Of a stretch of 64,000 nt of DNA, positions 43,032 through 50,230 are shown piece after piece. The stretch comes from 2-02-FULL-55-14 sp964534125. Its GTDB lineage: Bacteria; Bacteroidota; Ignavibacteria; UBA10030. Position numbers and translations under genes: made by a program. The first letter of the stretch is position 1, and the number at the start of each line of letters is the position of its first letter. The stretch covers positions 248,001 to 312,000 of the forward strand of contig CAZHOJ010000002.1 in NCBI GenBank assembly GCA_964534125.1, in the 5' to 3' direction. The notes beneath the pieces are model-generated. The model made no database searches. It was not told the origin of the DNA and was given only the letters and a program-made list of their open reading frames with translations.

Positions 43032-43529
43032 TCAGATGCCCCGCACGAGGACAACGGCCATGGCGGCGCACCCCTCTGACCTTCCGAGCGAACCCAGCTT
43101 CTCGTTCGTCGTTGCCTTGACGGAGACACGGGTCCTTGCGACATCAAGAGCCCTGGCAATGTTCGAAGCCATGCGTGACTTGTATCGCATCAGTTTTGGG
43201 TGCTCGAGAATGATTGTGGCATCTACATTTATGACGTCATACCCTTCCTTGTTCAGAAGCGCTCTGACCTGTCTCAGCAGACGCATACTCGAGACTCCCT
43301 TCCATTTCCGGCTCGTATTCGGGAAATGCTGCCCGATATCCCCTAAAGCGACCGCACCCAGCACTGCATCCGCAACGGCATGGAGAAGAACGTCTGCGTC
43401 GGAATGTCCGTCGAGGCCGAACGGGAAGGGTATGCGCACGCCTCCGAGGACCAGTTTCCTGTTCCAGGCGAACGCATGGATATCATACCCGAAACCGATC
43501 CTCACATTCTCAGGGAGTGTCTTCTTCAT
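43032..43529 (-). CDS. ispF: 2-C-methyl-D-erythritol 2,4-cyclodiphosphate synthase
   Basis: Fifth step of the MEP isoprenoid pathway. The 165-residue trimeric enzyme has zinc ligands in GYDIHAF (Asp16, His18) and the HSDADVLLHAVADAVLGA motif, DIGQHFPNT, and TTNEKLGSLGRSEG with substrate-binding residues. Length is normal. The last steps of MEP imply undecaprenyl precursors for the adjacent PAP2 and DedA proteins. Six bases separate it from acylphosphatase upstream. Confidence 0.95.
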   Translation of the reverse strand: MKKTLPENVRIGFGYDIHAFAWNRKLVLGGVRIPFPFGLDGHSDADVLLHAVADAVLGAVALGDIGQHFPNTSRKWKGVSSMRLLRQVRALLNKEGYDVINVDATIILEHPKLMRYKSRMASNIARALDVARTRVSVKATTNEKLGSLGRSEGCAAMAVVLVRGI

Positions 43530-43535
43530 GAGTCC

Positions 43536-43808
43536 TCACCTTATCTCGTAGGAACGATACTCTCGCGACGGAACAGTCCATTCGACCAGGACATCTTTCA
43601 CCATGGCAGACCGGGGCCCTTTACGCACTGCACCCAGGAAGGACTCCAGGGCCGGACGCGTTCCCTGGGCGATAAGTTCGACGCTGCCCTCGGGATTGTT
43701 CCGGACCCACCCTGTGATGCCCCGCGCATTCGCCTCCCGCTGGACGAACCAACGGAAGCCGACACCCTGCACCAGGCCACGAATGACGCATGAAAGCTGC
43801 TCTTCCAT
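43536..43808 (-). CDS. acyP: Acylphosphatase
   Basis: A 90-residue acylphosphatase that hydrolyses acyl phosphates. The motif GLVQGVGFRWFVQREA contains the catalytic Arg, and GWVRNNPEGSVEL the catalytic Asn. The final strands (YEIR) are typical. ATG 43808 follows TTGAGGAAC; an in-frame ATG at 43820 and a much longer extension lack support. It lies upstream of ispF on the same transcript. Confidence 0.93.
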   Translation of the reverse strand: MEEQLSCVIRGLVQGVGFRWFVQREANARGITGWVRNNPEGSVELIAQGTRPALESFLGAVRKGPRSAMVKDVLVEWTVPSREYRSYEIR

Positions 43809-43852
43809 GTTCCTCAACATAGCAAGGGGGCCACTGATATGCAAAACTAGGG

Positions 43853-44431
43853 TCAGTCGATCCAATGGATGAATCGCTGCATGCTGCGGCCCGTAAGCGA
43901 CTCGACACTTTGCAGGTAGAACCGCAATTCTGCATTGCTCGCGCCGAGCCGAAGTGCGCCGCGGAGGTGCGAGTGGCACTGCGGATCGAACCCCTGGTAG
44001 GCGAGAACAGAGAACGTTGCCACCTCCCTGTCAAGAAGCCCAAGTCCCTTTCGGGAGAATACTCCGCCATAGACATGGTCGATGAGCCATCCTGACAGGA
44101 ATGGATCGATGGAATGCATCGACCGGAGGACGGCCTGTGTTTGGGAGCCATAGATCTTCCCGAAGGTCTTCTTTCCTGACACTCGGGAGCTCTGATAGGT
44201 ACCGAACGACCATCGTTTTGAGAACCGATGCAGGTGAGCAAGCGCTTCCAGTGTCGTAGGGACCCCGAGGAGCAGGCTCAGGTGCAGGTAGAGCTCAGCG
44301 CACTGCCGCGTCGAGAAGGTGTGGGTCCTGAAGGCTGTTGCTGCCGTACGATATGCCTGTTCTCTCCTGCCCATTGCCAGGAGAACTGAGACGCGGAGGA
44401 GGGCGAGACGACGTTGTCGGGGGGCGGTCAT
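43853..44431 (-). CDS. Carboxymuconolactone decarboxylase-like (CMD/AhpD fold) protein
   Basis: A 192-residue all-helical protein. The C-terminal half (about 135-185) has the CMD pattern LAYQGFDPQCHSHLRGAL.LGAS..E, but the catalytic CxxC of AhpD is missing: only CH remains. The N-terminal half (about 8-70) looks like a second, degenerate copy of the same helical repeat (LLLGVPTTLEALAHL). Function unknown; it may be a non-catalytic or differently catalytic CMD. It stands 44 bases upstream of acyP. Confidence 0.6.
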   Translation of the reverse strand: MTAPRQRRLALLRVSVLLAMGRREQAYRTAATAFRTHTFSTRQCAELYLHLSLLLGVPTTLEALAHLHRFSKRWSFGTYQSSRVSGKKTFGKIYGSQTQAVLRSMHSIDPFLSGWLIDHVYGGVFSRKGLGLLDREVATFSVLAYQGFDPQCHSHLRGALRLGASNAELRFYLQSVESLTGRSMQRFIHWID

Positions 44432-44477
44432 GGCATTTTGGACGGAAGGATCGCCGGGTGTTGCCTGCTGAACGACA

Positions 44478-44502
44478 AAGGGACGGAGTCATTCCGTCCC
44501 TT
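44478..44502. terminator. Hairpin downstream of tRNA-Leu, likely terminator
   Basis: AAGGGACGGA (44478-44487) and TCCGTCCCTT (44493-44502) form a perfect ten-base stem with a five-base loop. On the minus strand it is followed by TGTCGTT after three paired T residues. It lies about 135 bases after tRNA-Leu and before the CMD gene. Confidence 0.55.
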
Positions 44503-44505
44503 CTT

Positions 44506-44576
44506 TGTGCGGAAGGCCCGCCTGCGTCAAACATCGACTTCGGCGGGCAGGCGGGATGCCGTCAATACCCGACGGC
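44506..44576. repeat. Palindrome cluster with a partial copy of the tRNA-Leu 3' end
   Basis: TGTGCGGAAGGC at 44506-44517 repeats exactly the plus-strand sequence at 44635-44646, which is the acceptor end of tRNA-Leu. It is followed by two dyads: CCCGCCTGC/GCAGGCGGG (44517-44525, 44547-44555) and GCCGTC/GACGGC (44558-44563, 44571-44576). It may be a remnant of recombination at the tRNA gene; no integrase is present. Confidence 0.45.
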
Positions 44577-44636
44577 GCTTCGTGCCGCAAGAATTGCGTC
44601 ACTCAGCTTGAACCGCTTCCTCCCGGAACATCTCTG

Positions 44637-44719
44637 TGCGGAAGGCGGGACTTGAACCCGCACGCCTTGTGGGCACCACCCCCTCAAGATGGCGTGTCTG
44701 CCAATTCCACCACTTCCGC
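44637..44719 (-). tRNA. tRNA-Leu (anticodon GAG)
   Basis: The minus strand folds as a class II tRNA of 83 bases: acceptor GCGGAAG/CTTCCGC, D-arm with GGCAGAC, anticodon stem CCATC/GGTGG around loop TTGAGGG (anticodon GAG), a variable arm, and the T-loop GGTTCAAGTCC. CCA is not encoded. Confidence 0.93.
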
Positions 44720-44784
44720 ATCCATCGCTGCACATCGGGAGATCACATTTTGAGGGGTATCGCAGGTCCCATTGTGCAGTAGAG

Positions 44785-44812
44785 CAGCCCATGAGATCAT
44801 CCCCATGGGCTG
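44785..44812. terminator. Inverted repeat between the secreted protein gene and tRNA-Leu
   Basis: CAGCCCATG (44785-44793) and CATGGGCTG (44804-44812) form a nine-base stem with a ten-base loop. On the plus strand TTTG follows; on the minus strand there is no T-run. It is a plausible but weak terminator for the gene ending at 44870. Confidence 0.4.
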
Positions 44813-44869
44813 TTTGTCACGGCATTAAAAATACGAAACAATCCTTCTCAGGGCAAGGCAAAAGTCTGC

Positions 44870-45760
44870 CTATTCATCCTCATGACAATGCCGGCAGTTG
44901 AATACGACCTTCGCCGACATAATGCCCCCGCTGCTCGTCGTCCGGAGCTCGCGTACATCCAGTTCGAAGCAGAACATGTGGCCGCCGATCTCCACCATCT
45001 CTTCATTGAGAACGCGCGGTGCGTTCAATTGAGGATAAATACTGCCGATCGGCTCTCCGTCAGCGTAGAAACTGATGTTGATGACGGCAAAGGACGAGCG
45101 CATGCGTTCCATATCCACCTTGACACTTATCTCGAACGGCGGATTATCGTTCACGAAATAGACCCTCGGGGGCAGGAGGTCGCTACGGTCGGACCCGAAC
45201 GTTAGAAGCGCTTGCTGTGTCCATGCAAAATTCTCATACAATGTGTCGATCGACCCGGGATTCCGCACTGCGGTCTCGACCATGTCGGCCACGTATGTTG
45301 CCAAAGGCCCCGGCGGGTCGATCGGCTGGTCGGAGCTGACAACACCCAGCAGACGTTTGTCCTTGGCACTATATATCCTAAGGTGCGTGTGAAATGAGAG
45401 CATCTTTTGCGACACAGAGCCAATGACGAAGTAGTCCAGACCGAGCGTCTCTGCAAGGTCAGCAAGGTCGTCCATGTCGATGAGCTCGCCCTGTTCGATG
45501 CCTTCGTCGTCCAGGGCTTCATTCAGTATATCATCTGAAGGCACATCGAATCGGCCGTTCGCTCGAAGAGAAGCGTTCAAAGCAGGAAGGACCGCGGTGA
45601 ACGGGGTCTGACTGTCCTGGGCGATATCGACGCCCTTCAGCCGGACGACGGCGATAGAGGCGCTCGACGCCGCATCCTGCGCGGAAAGAGTGAACTGACC
45701 CATGATCGTGGCCAGCAGCAGGAGTGCTGAACATTGAAGGAGCGATCGTCGGATTGACAT
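44870..45760 (-). CDS. Secreted protein of unknown function with CsgG/TolB-N-like domain and terminal CXXCH
   Basis: A 296-residue exported protein. The signal peptide runs MSIRRSLLQ...LSAQ (about 1-27). Residues about 35-150 look like the alpha/beta domain of CsgG/TolB-N/FlgO-type proteins (IAVVRLKGVDIA, then a helix, LGLDYFVIGSVSQKM). A beta-rich second domain (about 190-285) follows. The last nine residues are NCRHCHEDE, a CXXCH that would match covalent haem-c attachment. No metal or haem partner genes are nearby. GAGAGG precedes the ATG at 45760; a longer frame to 45901 lacks support. Confidence 0.7.
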   Translation of the reverse strand: MSIRRSLLQCSALLLLATIMGQFTLSAQDAASSASIAVVRLKGVDIAQDSQTPFTAVLPALNASLRANGRFDVPSDDILNEALDDEGIEQGELIDMDDLADLAETLGLDYFVIGSVSQKMLSFHTHLRIYSAKDKRLLGVVSSDQPIDPPGPLATYVADMVETAVRNPGSIDTLYENFAWTQQALLTFGSDRSDLLPPRVYFVNDNPPFEISVKVDMERMRSSFAVINISFYADGEPIGSIYPQLNAPRVLNEEMVEIGGHMFCFELDVRELRTTSSGGIMSAKVVFNCRHCHEDE

Positions 45761-46287
45761 ATACGCCTCTCTGAGATTGGGAAGAGGGATACTACACACC
45801 AGGAGCATAAAATGAATATCGGGCGGTAAAGAAAGGAAGTCAATGAAAGGATTATCACTTTCGGGAACGCGGGTGACGATGAGGAAAACCAGAAACATCA
45901 ATTACAATGTTTCTATTCATCGCACTGGGGAATCCCCGACAAATCTCAGCTCCTGGAACAGAAAAGGAGCAAGCGACGACATCAGTCCCCTGCTCCTTTG
46001 CCCTACGCCGGTTCCCTGTGGTGAGTACGGCTCGACCGACTGCGCCAAGGCTTCGGCAGCCAGGTCAAAGACTCTCCCCTACAAACAGATAAAGGGACTC
46101 GTATCTCTCCAGATACTTATCCCTTTTCCATTATGCACGTTGTTGTCAACGCGGACCCGACTGCACCGGTAGCCGGCTTCGTAGGGCAGCTGCAAGAGCG
46201 AATACCCCTGAATTACGGGACCCGCAAGCGACCCTGCTCAGATCTTCGTCAATCTACAATCTTCAATCTGCATTCTACAATGCTTCG
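45761..46287. other. 527-base gene-free region between the secreted protein and tRNA-Lys
   Basis: No credible protein gene. It must contain the promoter of the secreted-protein gene. Two inverted repeats stand out: AAAGGAGCA (45963-45971) with TGCTCCTTT (45991-45999), and the compound hairpin AAAGGGA (46091-46097) with TCCCTTT (46120-46126) enclosing GTATCT/AGATAC (46101-46106, 46111-46116). The second is probably the tRNA-Lys terminator on the minus strand. The open frame 45843-46172 on the plus strand looks non-coding. Confidence 0.5.
46091..46126 (-). terminator. Two-part hairpin, possible terminator after tRNA-Lys
   Basis: Outer stem AAAGGGA/TCCCTTT and inner stem GTATCT/AGATAC are separated by three-base internal loops. 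The T residues on both strands are mainly within the stem, so termination strength is uncertain. Confidence 0.4.
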
Positions 46288-46359
46288 TGAGCGCGGATGG
46301 GATCGAACCATCGACCCTCTGCTTAAAAGGCAGATGCTCTACCACTGAGCTACGCGCTC
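46288..46359 (-). tRNA. tRNA-Lys (anticodon TTT)
   Basis: A 72-base tRNA on the minus strand: acceptor GAGCGCG/CGCGCTC with discriminator A, D-arm GCTCAGTGGTAGAGC, anticodon stem TCTGC/GCAGA around CTTTTAA (anticodon TTT), T-arm GATGG/CCATC with TTCGATC. CCA is not encoded. Confidence 0.95.
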
Positions 46360-46431
46360 TGATAGCGATGTTGTATTGTGGTGACCTGTATCGGTGCTTC
46401 CTGACCACCTTGCAGGTTCCGTTCCGCTCTT

Positions 46432-46561
46432 TGAGCGCGCTTCGCCCGCTCGGCCGCATCGGGACTGAAGAGGCAGATGCTCTACCATCCGTCACGCCGA
46501 TGGCGTGACGAGACCTCGTCCGTCGTGCCAAGCACGACGAGACGGGCTGAGCTACGCGCTC
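46432..46561 (-). pseudogene. Rearranged tRNA-Lys copy with a 59-bp palindromic insert
   Basis: Bases 46547-46561 repeat exactly 46345-46359 (acceptor and D-stem of tRNA-Lys) and 46471-46487 repeat 46328-46344 (D-stem 3' side to anticodon stem). Between them, in the D-loop, lie 59 extra bases (46488-46546). The 3' acceptor strand (CGCGCTC plus A) recurs at 46432-46439, so without the insert the copy is 71 bases. The anticodon loop would read CTCTTCA (CTT), but the anticodon 3' stem and T-arm do not match, so it cannot be a functional tRNA as it stands. Confidence 0.65.
46488..46543. repeat. Tandem hairpin units with conserved flanks and covarying stems
   Basis: Unit A (46488-46514) reads TCCGTC, ACGCC, loop GAT, GGCGT, GACGAGAC. 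Unit B (46519-46543) reads TCCGTC, GTGC, loop CAA, GCAC, GACGAGAC. Flanks are identical while the inner stems differ yet remain self-complementary. The units are joined by CTCG. Confidence 0.7.
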
Positions 46562-46613
46562 CCTCGCGAGTGCCAAGGTACAAAAAACCTCACCCTCGTC
46601 CAAAGGCGGATGC

Positions 46614-46895
46614 TCAGCCCTCGGACTTGGCGAGATCCTCCGCACCGCTCGGCGCTTCAGAACGTTTCCGATAGAGGATCCCAAGCGGCACGATCACTAC
46701 ATATCCCAGCACCAACAGGATGGGAGCAGCAACGAGAGGCATGAATCCATCCCACGGCTCCTGCAGAAGCGCCAGATAGCCTAGGATGATGGTGACAATC
46801 CCTCCCGTCAGGATCTGATAATTGGTCTTCGTGAATGGCAACGACTCGGCCTTCTGCTTCCGCCGCTGCTCTTTCCGCTGTTGCTGTGGTGACAT
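46614..46895 (-). CDS. DUF3098 family small membrane protein
   Basis: A 93-residue protein: a very basic Gln/Arg/Lys N-terminus (SPQQQRKEQRRKQK), the LPFTKTNYQIL motif, two membrane helices (about 27-45 and 55-78) separated by an EPWDGFMPLVAAP loop, and a short charged tail. The pattern fits DUF3098, a Bacteroidota-associated family often next to ftsX and uppP. Function unknown. ATG 46895 is preferred to the open extension to 46970. Here it stands alone after lolD. Confidence 0.75.
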   Translation of the reverse strand: MSPQQQRKEQRRKQKAESLPFTKTNYQILTGGIVTIILGYLALLQEPWDGFMPLVAAPILLVLGYVVIVPLGILYRKRSEAPSGAEDLAKSEG

Positions 46896-47059
46896 GTGGT
46901 TTACCCGTCGTAGGTCTGGTGAGTGTGCATAGGGCATGGAGCATGGGGCGCGGAGAAACACAAAACACAAAAGTCACATGCTGCAGAACCCCTCGCTCCA
47001 ATCGCCCTGCTCCCTGCTGATTTCCAAAATACCCCCATTTGTCCGGCCTGTCAAGCCGG

Positions 47060-47761
47060 TCATAGCCTCGTATGCGTCAGTTTTCCTTCGTGAAGCCTCA
47101 TGACCTTGTCCGAGCGTCGCATCAGGTCTGGATTGTGCGTCGCCACGATGACCGTGAGGCCCCTTTCCTTCGATAGCTGAACCAGCAGCTTGTGAAGGTT
47201 GGTACCATTCTCTTCGTCGAGGTTCCCGGACGGCTCGTCGGCAAGGAGGATGCGCGGCTCATTGATCAGCGCCCGGACGACAGCTACTCTCTGCTGTTCC
47301 CCGCCGGAAAGCTCATTCGGCTTATGGTCCAGCCGATCCCCCAGACCGACCTCTTCCAGAAGCGTCCGGGCACGCACCGTTGCGTTCTCAAATCCCTCGC
47401 CCCTGATGAGAGCCGGCATGCATACGTTCTCGACTGCAGAGAATTCCGGGAGAAGGTGATGGAACTGGAAGATGAACCCGACATTCGTGTTACGGAAGTA
47501 TGCCAGCCGGTCCTCGGACATTGCGAAGACATCTTTCTCCTCGAGATAGACGCGCCCGAGCGTCGGCCGGTCCAGTCCTCCCAGAAGGTGGAGCAACGTG
47601 CTCTTCCCGGAGCCAGAGGGGCCGATGATACCCATCACGTCCCCCTTTCGGACGTCCAGGTCTATCCCCTTCAGTACATGCAGGACCTGGTCCCCACCGG
47701 TCTTGTACTCCTTCCACAAATTCTCGGTCCGGAGGACCACTGGACGCTTTGTCATTCCCAT
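47060..47761 (-). CDS. lolD: Lipoprotein-releasing ABC transporter ATP-binding protein LolD
   Basis: A 233-residue ATPase of the MacB/LolD/FtsE class. Walker A GPSGSGKST is near 46-54, the Q-loop FQFHHLLPEFSAVENV is typical of LolD, LSGGEQQRVAVVRAL is the signature and LLADEPSGNLD the Walker B. With the two permeases just upstream it forms a LolCDE-type exporter that releases lipoproteins from the inner membrane. The start is ATG 47761 (GAGG upstream) or ATG 47755 (ATGA overlap); both overlap the upstream permease gene. Confidence 0.92.
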   Translation of the reverse strand: MGMTKRPVVLRTENLWKEYKTGGDQVLHVLKGIDLDVRKGDVMGIIGPSGSGKSTLLHLLGGLDRPTLGRVYLEEKDVFAMSEDRLAYFRNTNVGFIFQFHHLLPEFSAVENVCMPALIRGEGFENATVRARTLLEEVGLGDRLDHKPNELSGGEQQRVAVVRALINEPRILLADEPSGNLDEENGTNLHKLLVQLSKERGLTVIVATHNPDLMRRSDKVMRLHEGKLTHTRL

Positions 47762-48978
47762 CTGATCGCCTCCACTGGGATAAGGGCGGCTGCCCGCTTC
47801 GCAGGCGAACGGGCAGCAATGAGTGCCAGTCCGATCGACGCCACAGACACGACCACGATGTCATACCATCGAACCTCGACTGGGAGCGCGGCGATGATGT
47901 AGACGGTCGCATCGAGCGGAAAGATCCCGAACGTCTGCTGGAGCCAGACGACGATCAAACCCAGTGCAACGCCCAGGCCAGTGCCGATCAAACCGACATA
48001 CAAACCTTCATACACAAAGATGCGGGCCACTCCGGCCGACTGCATTCCCATTGTCCGAAGGACCCCGATGTCCCGCGTCTTCTCGATGACCGTCATCGTC
48101 AGGGAGCCCAGAAGATTGAACGAGGCCACGGCAACGATCAGCATCAGGATGACGTAGGCAGCCCACCTCTCTATCTGCATGACCGTGTACAGCTCCCGGT
48201 GCAGGTCATACCACGTGAGCACCCTGAACTGCTCCGGGAAGGCGTCCTCGAGCCCATCCTGCACTTCGTCCGCCTCGTCAAGCGACGAGAACCTGATGTC
48301 CAATCCATCGATGGTCTCTCCTCGCTGAAAGAGCCTCTGGGCAGCCGTGAGGGGCACGAACGCATAGAATGCATCGTAGTCCTTGTTGTTCGTCTCGTAC
48401 ATGCCCGAGACGTGGAATTGCCGGATGAGAGGAACGCCAAGCTGCGCCAGCGGAGATGTGGCCGACGAGGGTGAGACGATGGCGATGGTGTCGCCGACGA
48501 CGACGCCCAGCCGGTCAGCCAGGTTTATCCCAAGAACGATGGCATTACCATCCGATTTTTCCAGTGACAGGCTCCCCAGGACCATCTTCTCAGCAAGACC
48601 TGACACGTCCCTGATCGTCTCCCCTTCGATCCCCTTCACCGTGACGACCCGCGTGTGGGTCCTTCGGATGACCAGCGCCTTTCCCTGTACGAATGGCGAT
48701 ATCCCGACCCCATCCGCCATCTTCTCCACCGACCGTCGGAGCGAATCGTACGCTTCGACGGTGGCAGGCTGAGCCGATTCGACGCGAAGGTGCGGGTCAA
48801 ATGACACCAGCAGCGACGTTACGAGCGTGTTGAAACCGCTGAAGACCGAAAGCACGATGACGAGGGCAGCAACGCCGATCGTGATGCCTACGACGGAGAT
48901 CATCGAGATCATGGTCACGAACCCGAAGCTTCGCTTCGACCGCAGATACCGCTTCGCGATGAACTGTTCGAAGGCCAT
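47752..48978 (-). CDS. lolE: LolC/LolE-type lipoprotein-releasing permease (second copy)
   Basis: A 408-residue FtsX/MacB-fold permease. One N-terminal membrane helix (about 20-48), a large periplasmic domain (about 50-270), then three helices (about 275-300, 320-350, 375-395). EKTRDIGVLRTMGM is the coupling-helix motif that contacts LolD. It is homologous to the next upstream gene, so the pair serves as LolC and LolE; which is which cannot be told here. It starts three bases after the first permease and ends inside lolD. Confidence 0.88.
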   Translation of the reverse strand: MAFEQFIAKRYLRSKRSFGFVTMISMISVVGITIGVAALVIVLSVFSGFNTLVTSLLVSFDPHLRVESAQPATVEAYDSLRRSVEKMADGVGISPFVQGKALVIRRTHTRVVTVKGIEGETIRDVSGLAEKMVLGSLSLEKSDGNAIVLGINLADRLGVVVGDTIAIVSPSSATSPLAQLGVPLIRQFHVSGMYETNNKDYDAFYAFVPLTAAQRLFQRGETIDGLDIRFSSLDEADEVQDGLEDAFPEQFRVLTWYDLHRELYTVMQIERWAAYVILMLIVAVASFNLLGSLTMTVIEKTRDIGVLRTMGMQSAGVARIFVYEGLYVGLIGTGLGVALGLIVVWLQQTFGIFPLDATVYIIAALPVEVRWYDIVVVSVASIGLALIAARSPAKRAAALIPVEAIRWE

Positions 48979-48981
48979 ATT

Positions 48982-50217
48982 CTATGAGAACCTGAGGATC
49001 CGTATGGGATCGATGGATGCGGCGACCCGTGCCGGGAAGATCGATGCGACGACGCTCATCAGGAGTGCCATCAGGCTCACAGCGATGAAATCCACGAGTG
49101 CCATGTCGATGGGGACGTGCGTCATGAAATAGACACCCGACGGGAGCGGAAAGAAACGGTAGGTCAGCTCGAGCCAGCAGATGCCGTACGCGATCATGTT
49201 CCCGAGGACCGTTCCCACGAGGCCGATCAGTCCACCCTTCCAGAGGAACATCCTCACGATGGCCTTTCGCGTCATTCCCATCGTCCGCAGAGCACCGATC
49301 TCCCTCGCCTTTTCCATGACCATCATCAGCAGTGTTCCGACGATGTTCACGGTGGCCACGATGATGATGAGCCCCAGGAGGATGGGAATGGGTTTCTTCT
49401 GGAGCTCGATCCATGTGAACAGGTTGCGATACTGCTGATACATCGTACGGGCATAGTGAGGATATCCGAGATCCTCGGGGATCTCCTGTGCCAGCCTCGA
49501 CAGCGCGCCCATGTCGCTCACAAGCACATCGTATCCCGAGACGGTCGTCCCGACCTGGAACAGCCGTTGAGCATTCCGAAGATTCACGTACACCATGGAC
49601 CCGTCGAACTCCGCCATACCTGTCTCGAATATACCTGCAACCTGGACACGGAACACACGGGTCTCCGAAAGGGAGAGCATCCTGCCCCCCAGCGCATACA
49701 GGAGTATCTCATCCCCGATCCCGACGCGCAGCTTCTCAGCGAGGCGCATGCCGATGATGGCCGTCTGCATGCCTGTGGTCCGTTCTTCCAGATCGTACGT
49801 CCCTTCCACCAGACGGGTCTTTGCTGCTGAGATGTCCGACGAAGGATCGACGCCTTTGATGAGGATCCCCTCGACGACCTCACCCGCCCTGACCATCCCC
49901 TCCCGGGACACGAAGGGAGTGATCGCCGTGACTTCCGAATGCCGTTCATACACTGTCTGCATCGACCGCTCCGGATCGGAAAGGAACTGGTCCTGGAATC
50001 CCGTTATCTGCAGATGTGCTGTGAACGAGATGATGTTCTCGTGGATCGTGCGCTCAAAGCCATTGAGGATCGAGAGGGTGATGATGAGGCTCGCAACCCC
50101 CAGCAACACGCCGACGATGGCTATCACGGTGATGAACGAAAGGAAACCCCTCCGGTGGGACGACGTGAGGTGGCGAAGCGCGATGAACCTATGTATGGCG
50201 GAGGTGCGGCGTTTCAC
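48982..50217 (-). CDS. lolC: LolC/LolE-type lipoprotein-releasing permease (first copy)
   Basis: A 411-residue permease with the same layout: first helix about 25-50 (FLSFITVIAIVGVLLGVASL), periplasmic domain to about 275, and three C-terminal helices. EKAREIGALRTMGM is the ATPase-contact motif. It lies 13 bases after prfB and three before the second permease. Two homologous permeases plus LolD are the arrangement of Gammaproteobacterial LolCDE, unlike the LolF-type single permease. Confidence 0.88.
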   Translation of the reverse strand: MKRRTSAIHRFIALRHLTSSHRRGFLSFITVIAIVGVLLGVASLIITLSILNGFERTIHENIISFTAHLQITGFQDQFLSDPERSMQTVYERHSEVTAITPFVSREGMVRAGEVVEGILIKGVDPSSDISAAKTRLVEGTYDLEERTTGMQTAIIGMRLAEKLRVGIGDEILLYALGGRMLSLSETRVFRVQVAGIFETGMAEFDGSMVYVNLRNAQRLFQVGTTVSGYDVLVSDMGALSRLAQEIPEDLGYPHYARTMYQQYRNLFTWIELQKKPIPILLGLIIIVATVNIVGTLLMMVMEKAREIGALRTMGMTRKAIVRMFLWKGGLIGLVGTVLGNMIAYGICWLELTYRFFPLPSGVYFMTHVPIDMALVDFIAVSLMALLMSVVASIFPARVAASIDPIRILRFS

Positions 50218-50230
50218 GGATGCGAGATGC

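Noticed and set aside
45843..46172. 109-codon plus-strand frame in the gene-free gap
   Set aside because: Composition is unlike the neighbours, no domain is visible, and it runs through the hairpin at 46091-46126.
46432..46561. A second functional tRNA-Lys (CTT)
   Set aside because: The 3' anticodon stem and T-arm do not pair, and a 59-base insert splits the D-loop.
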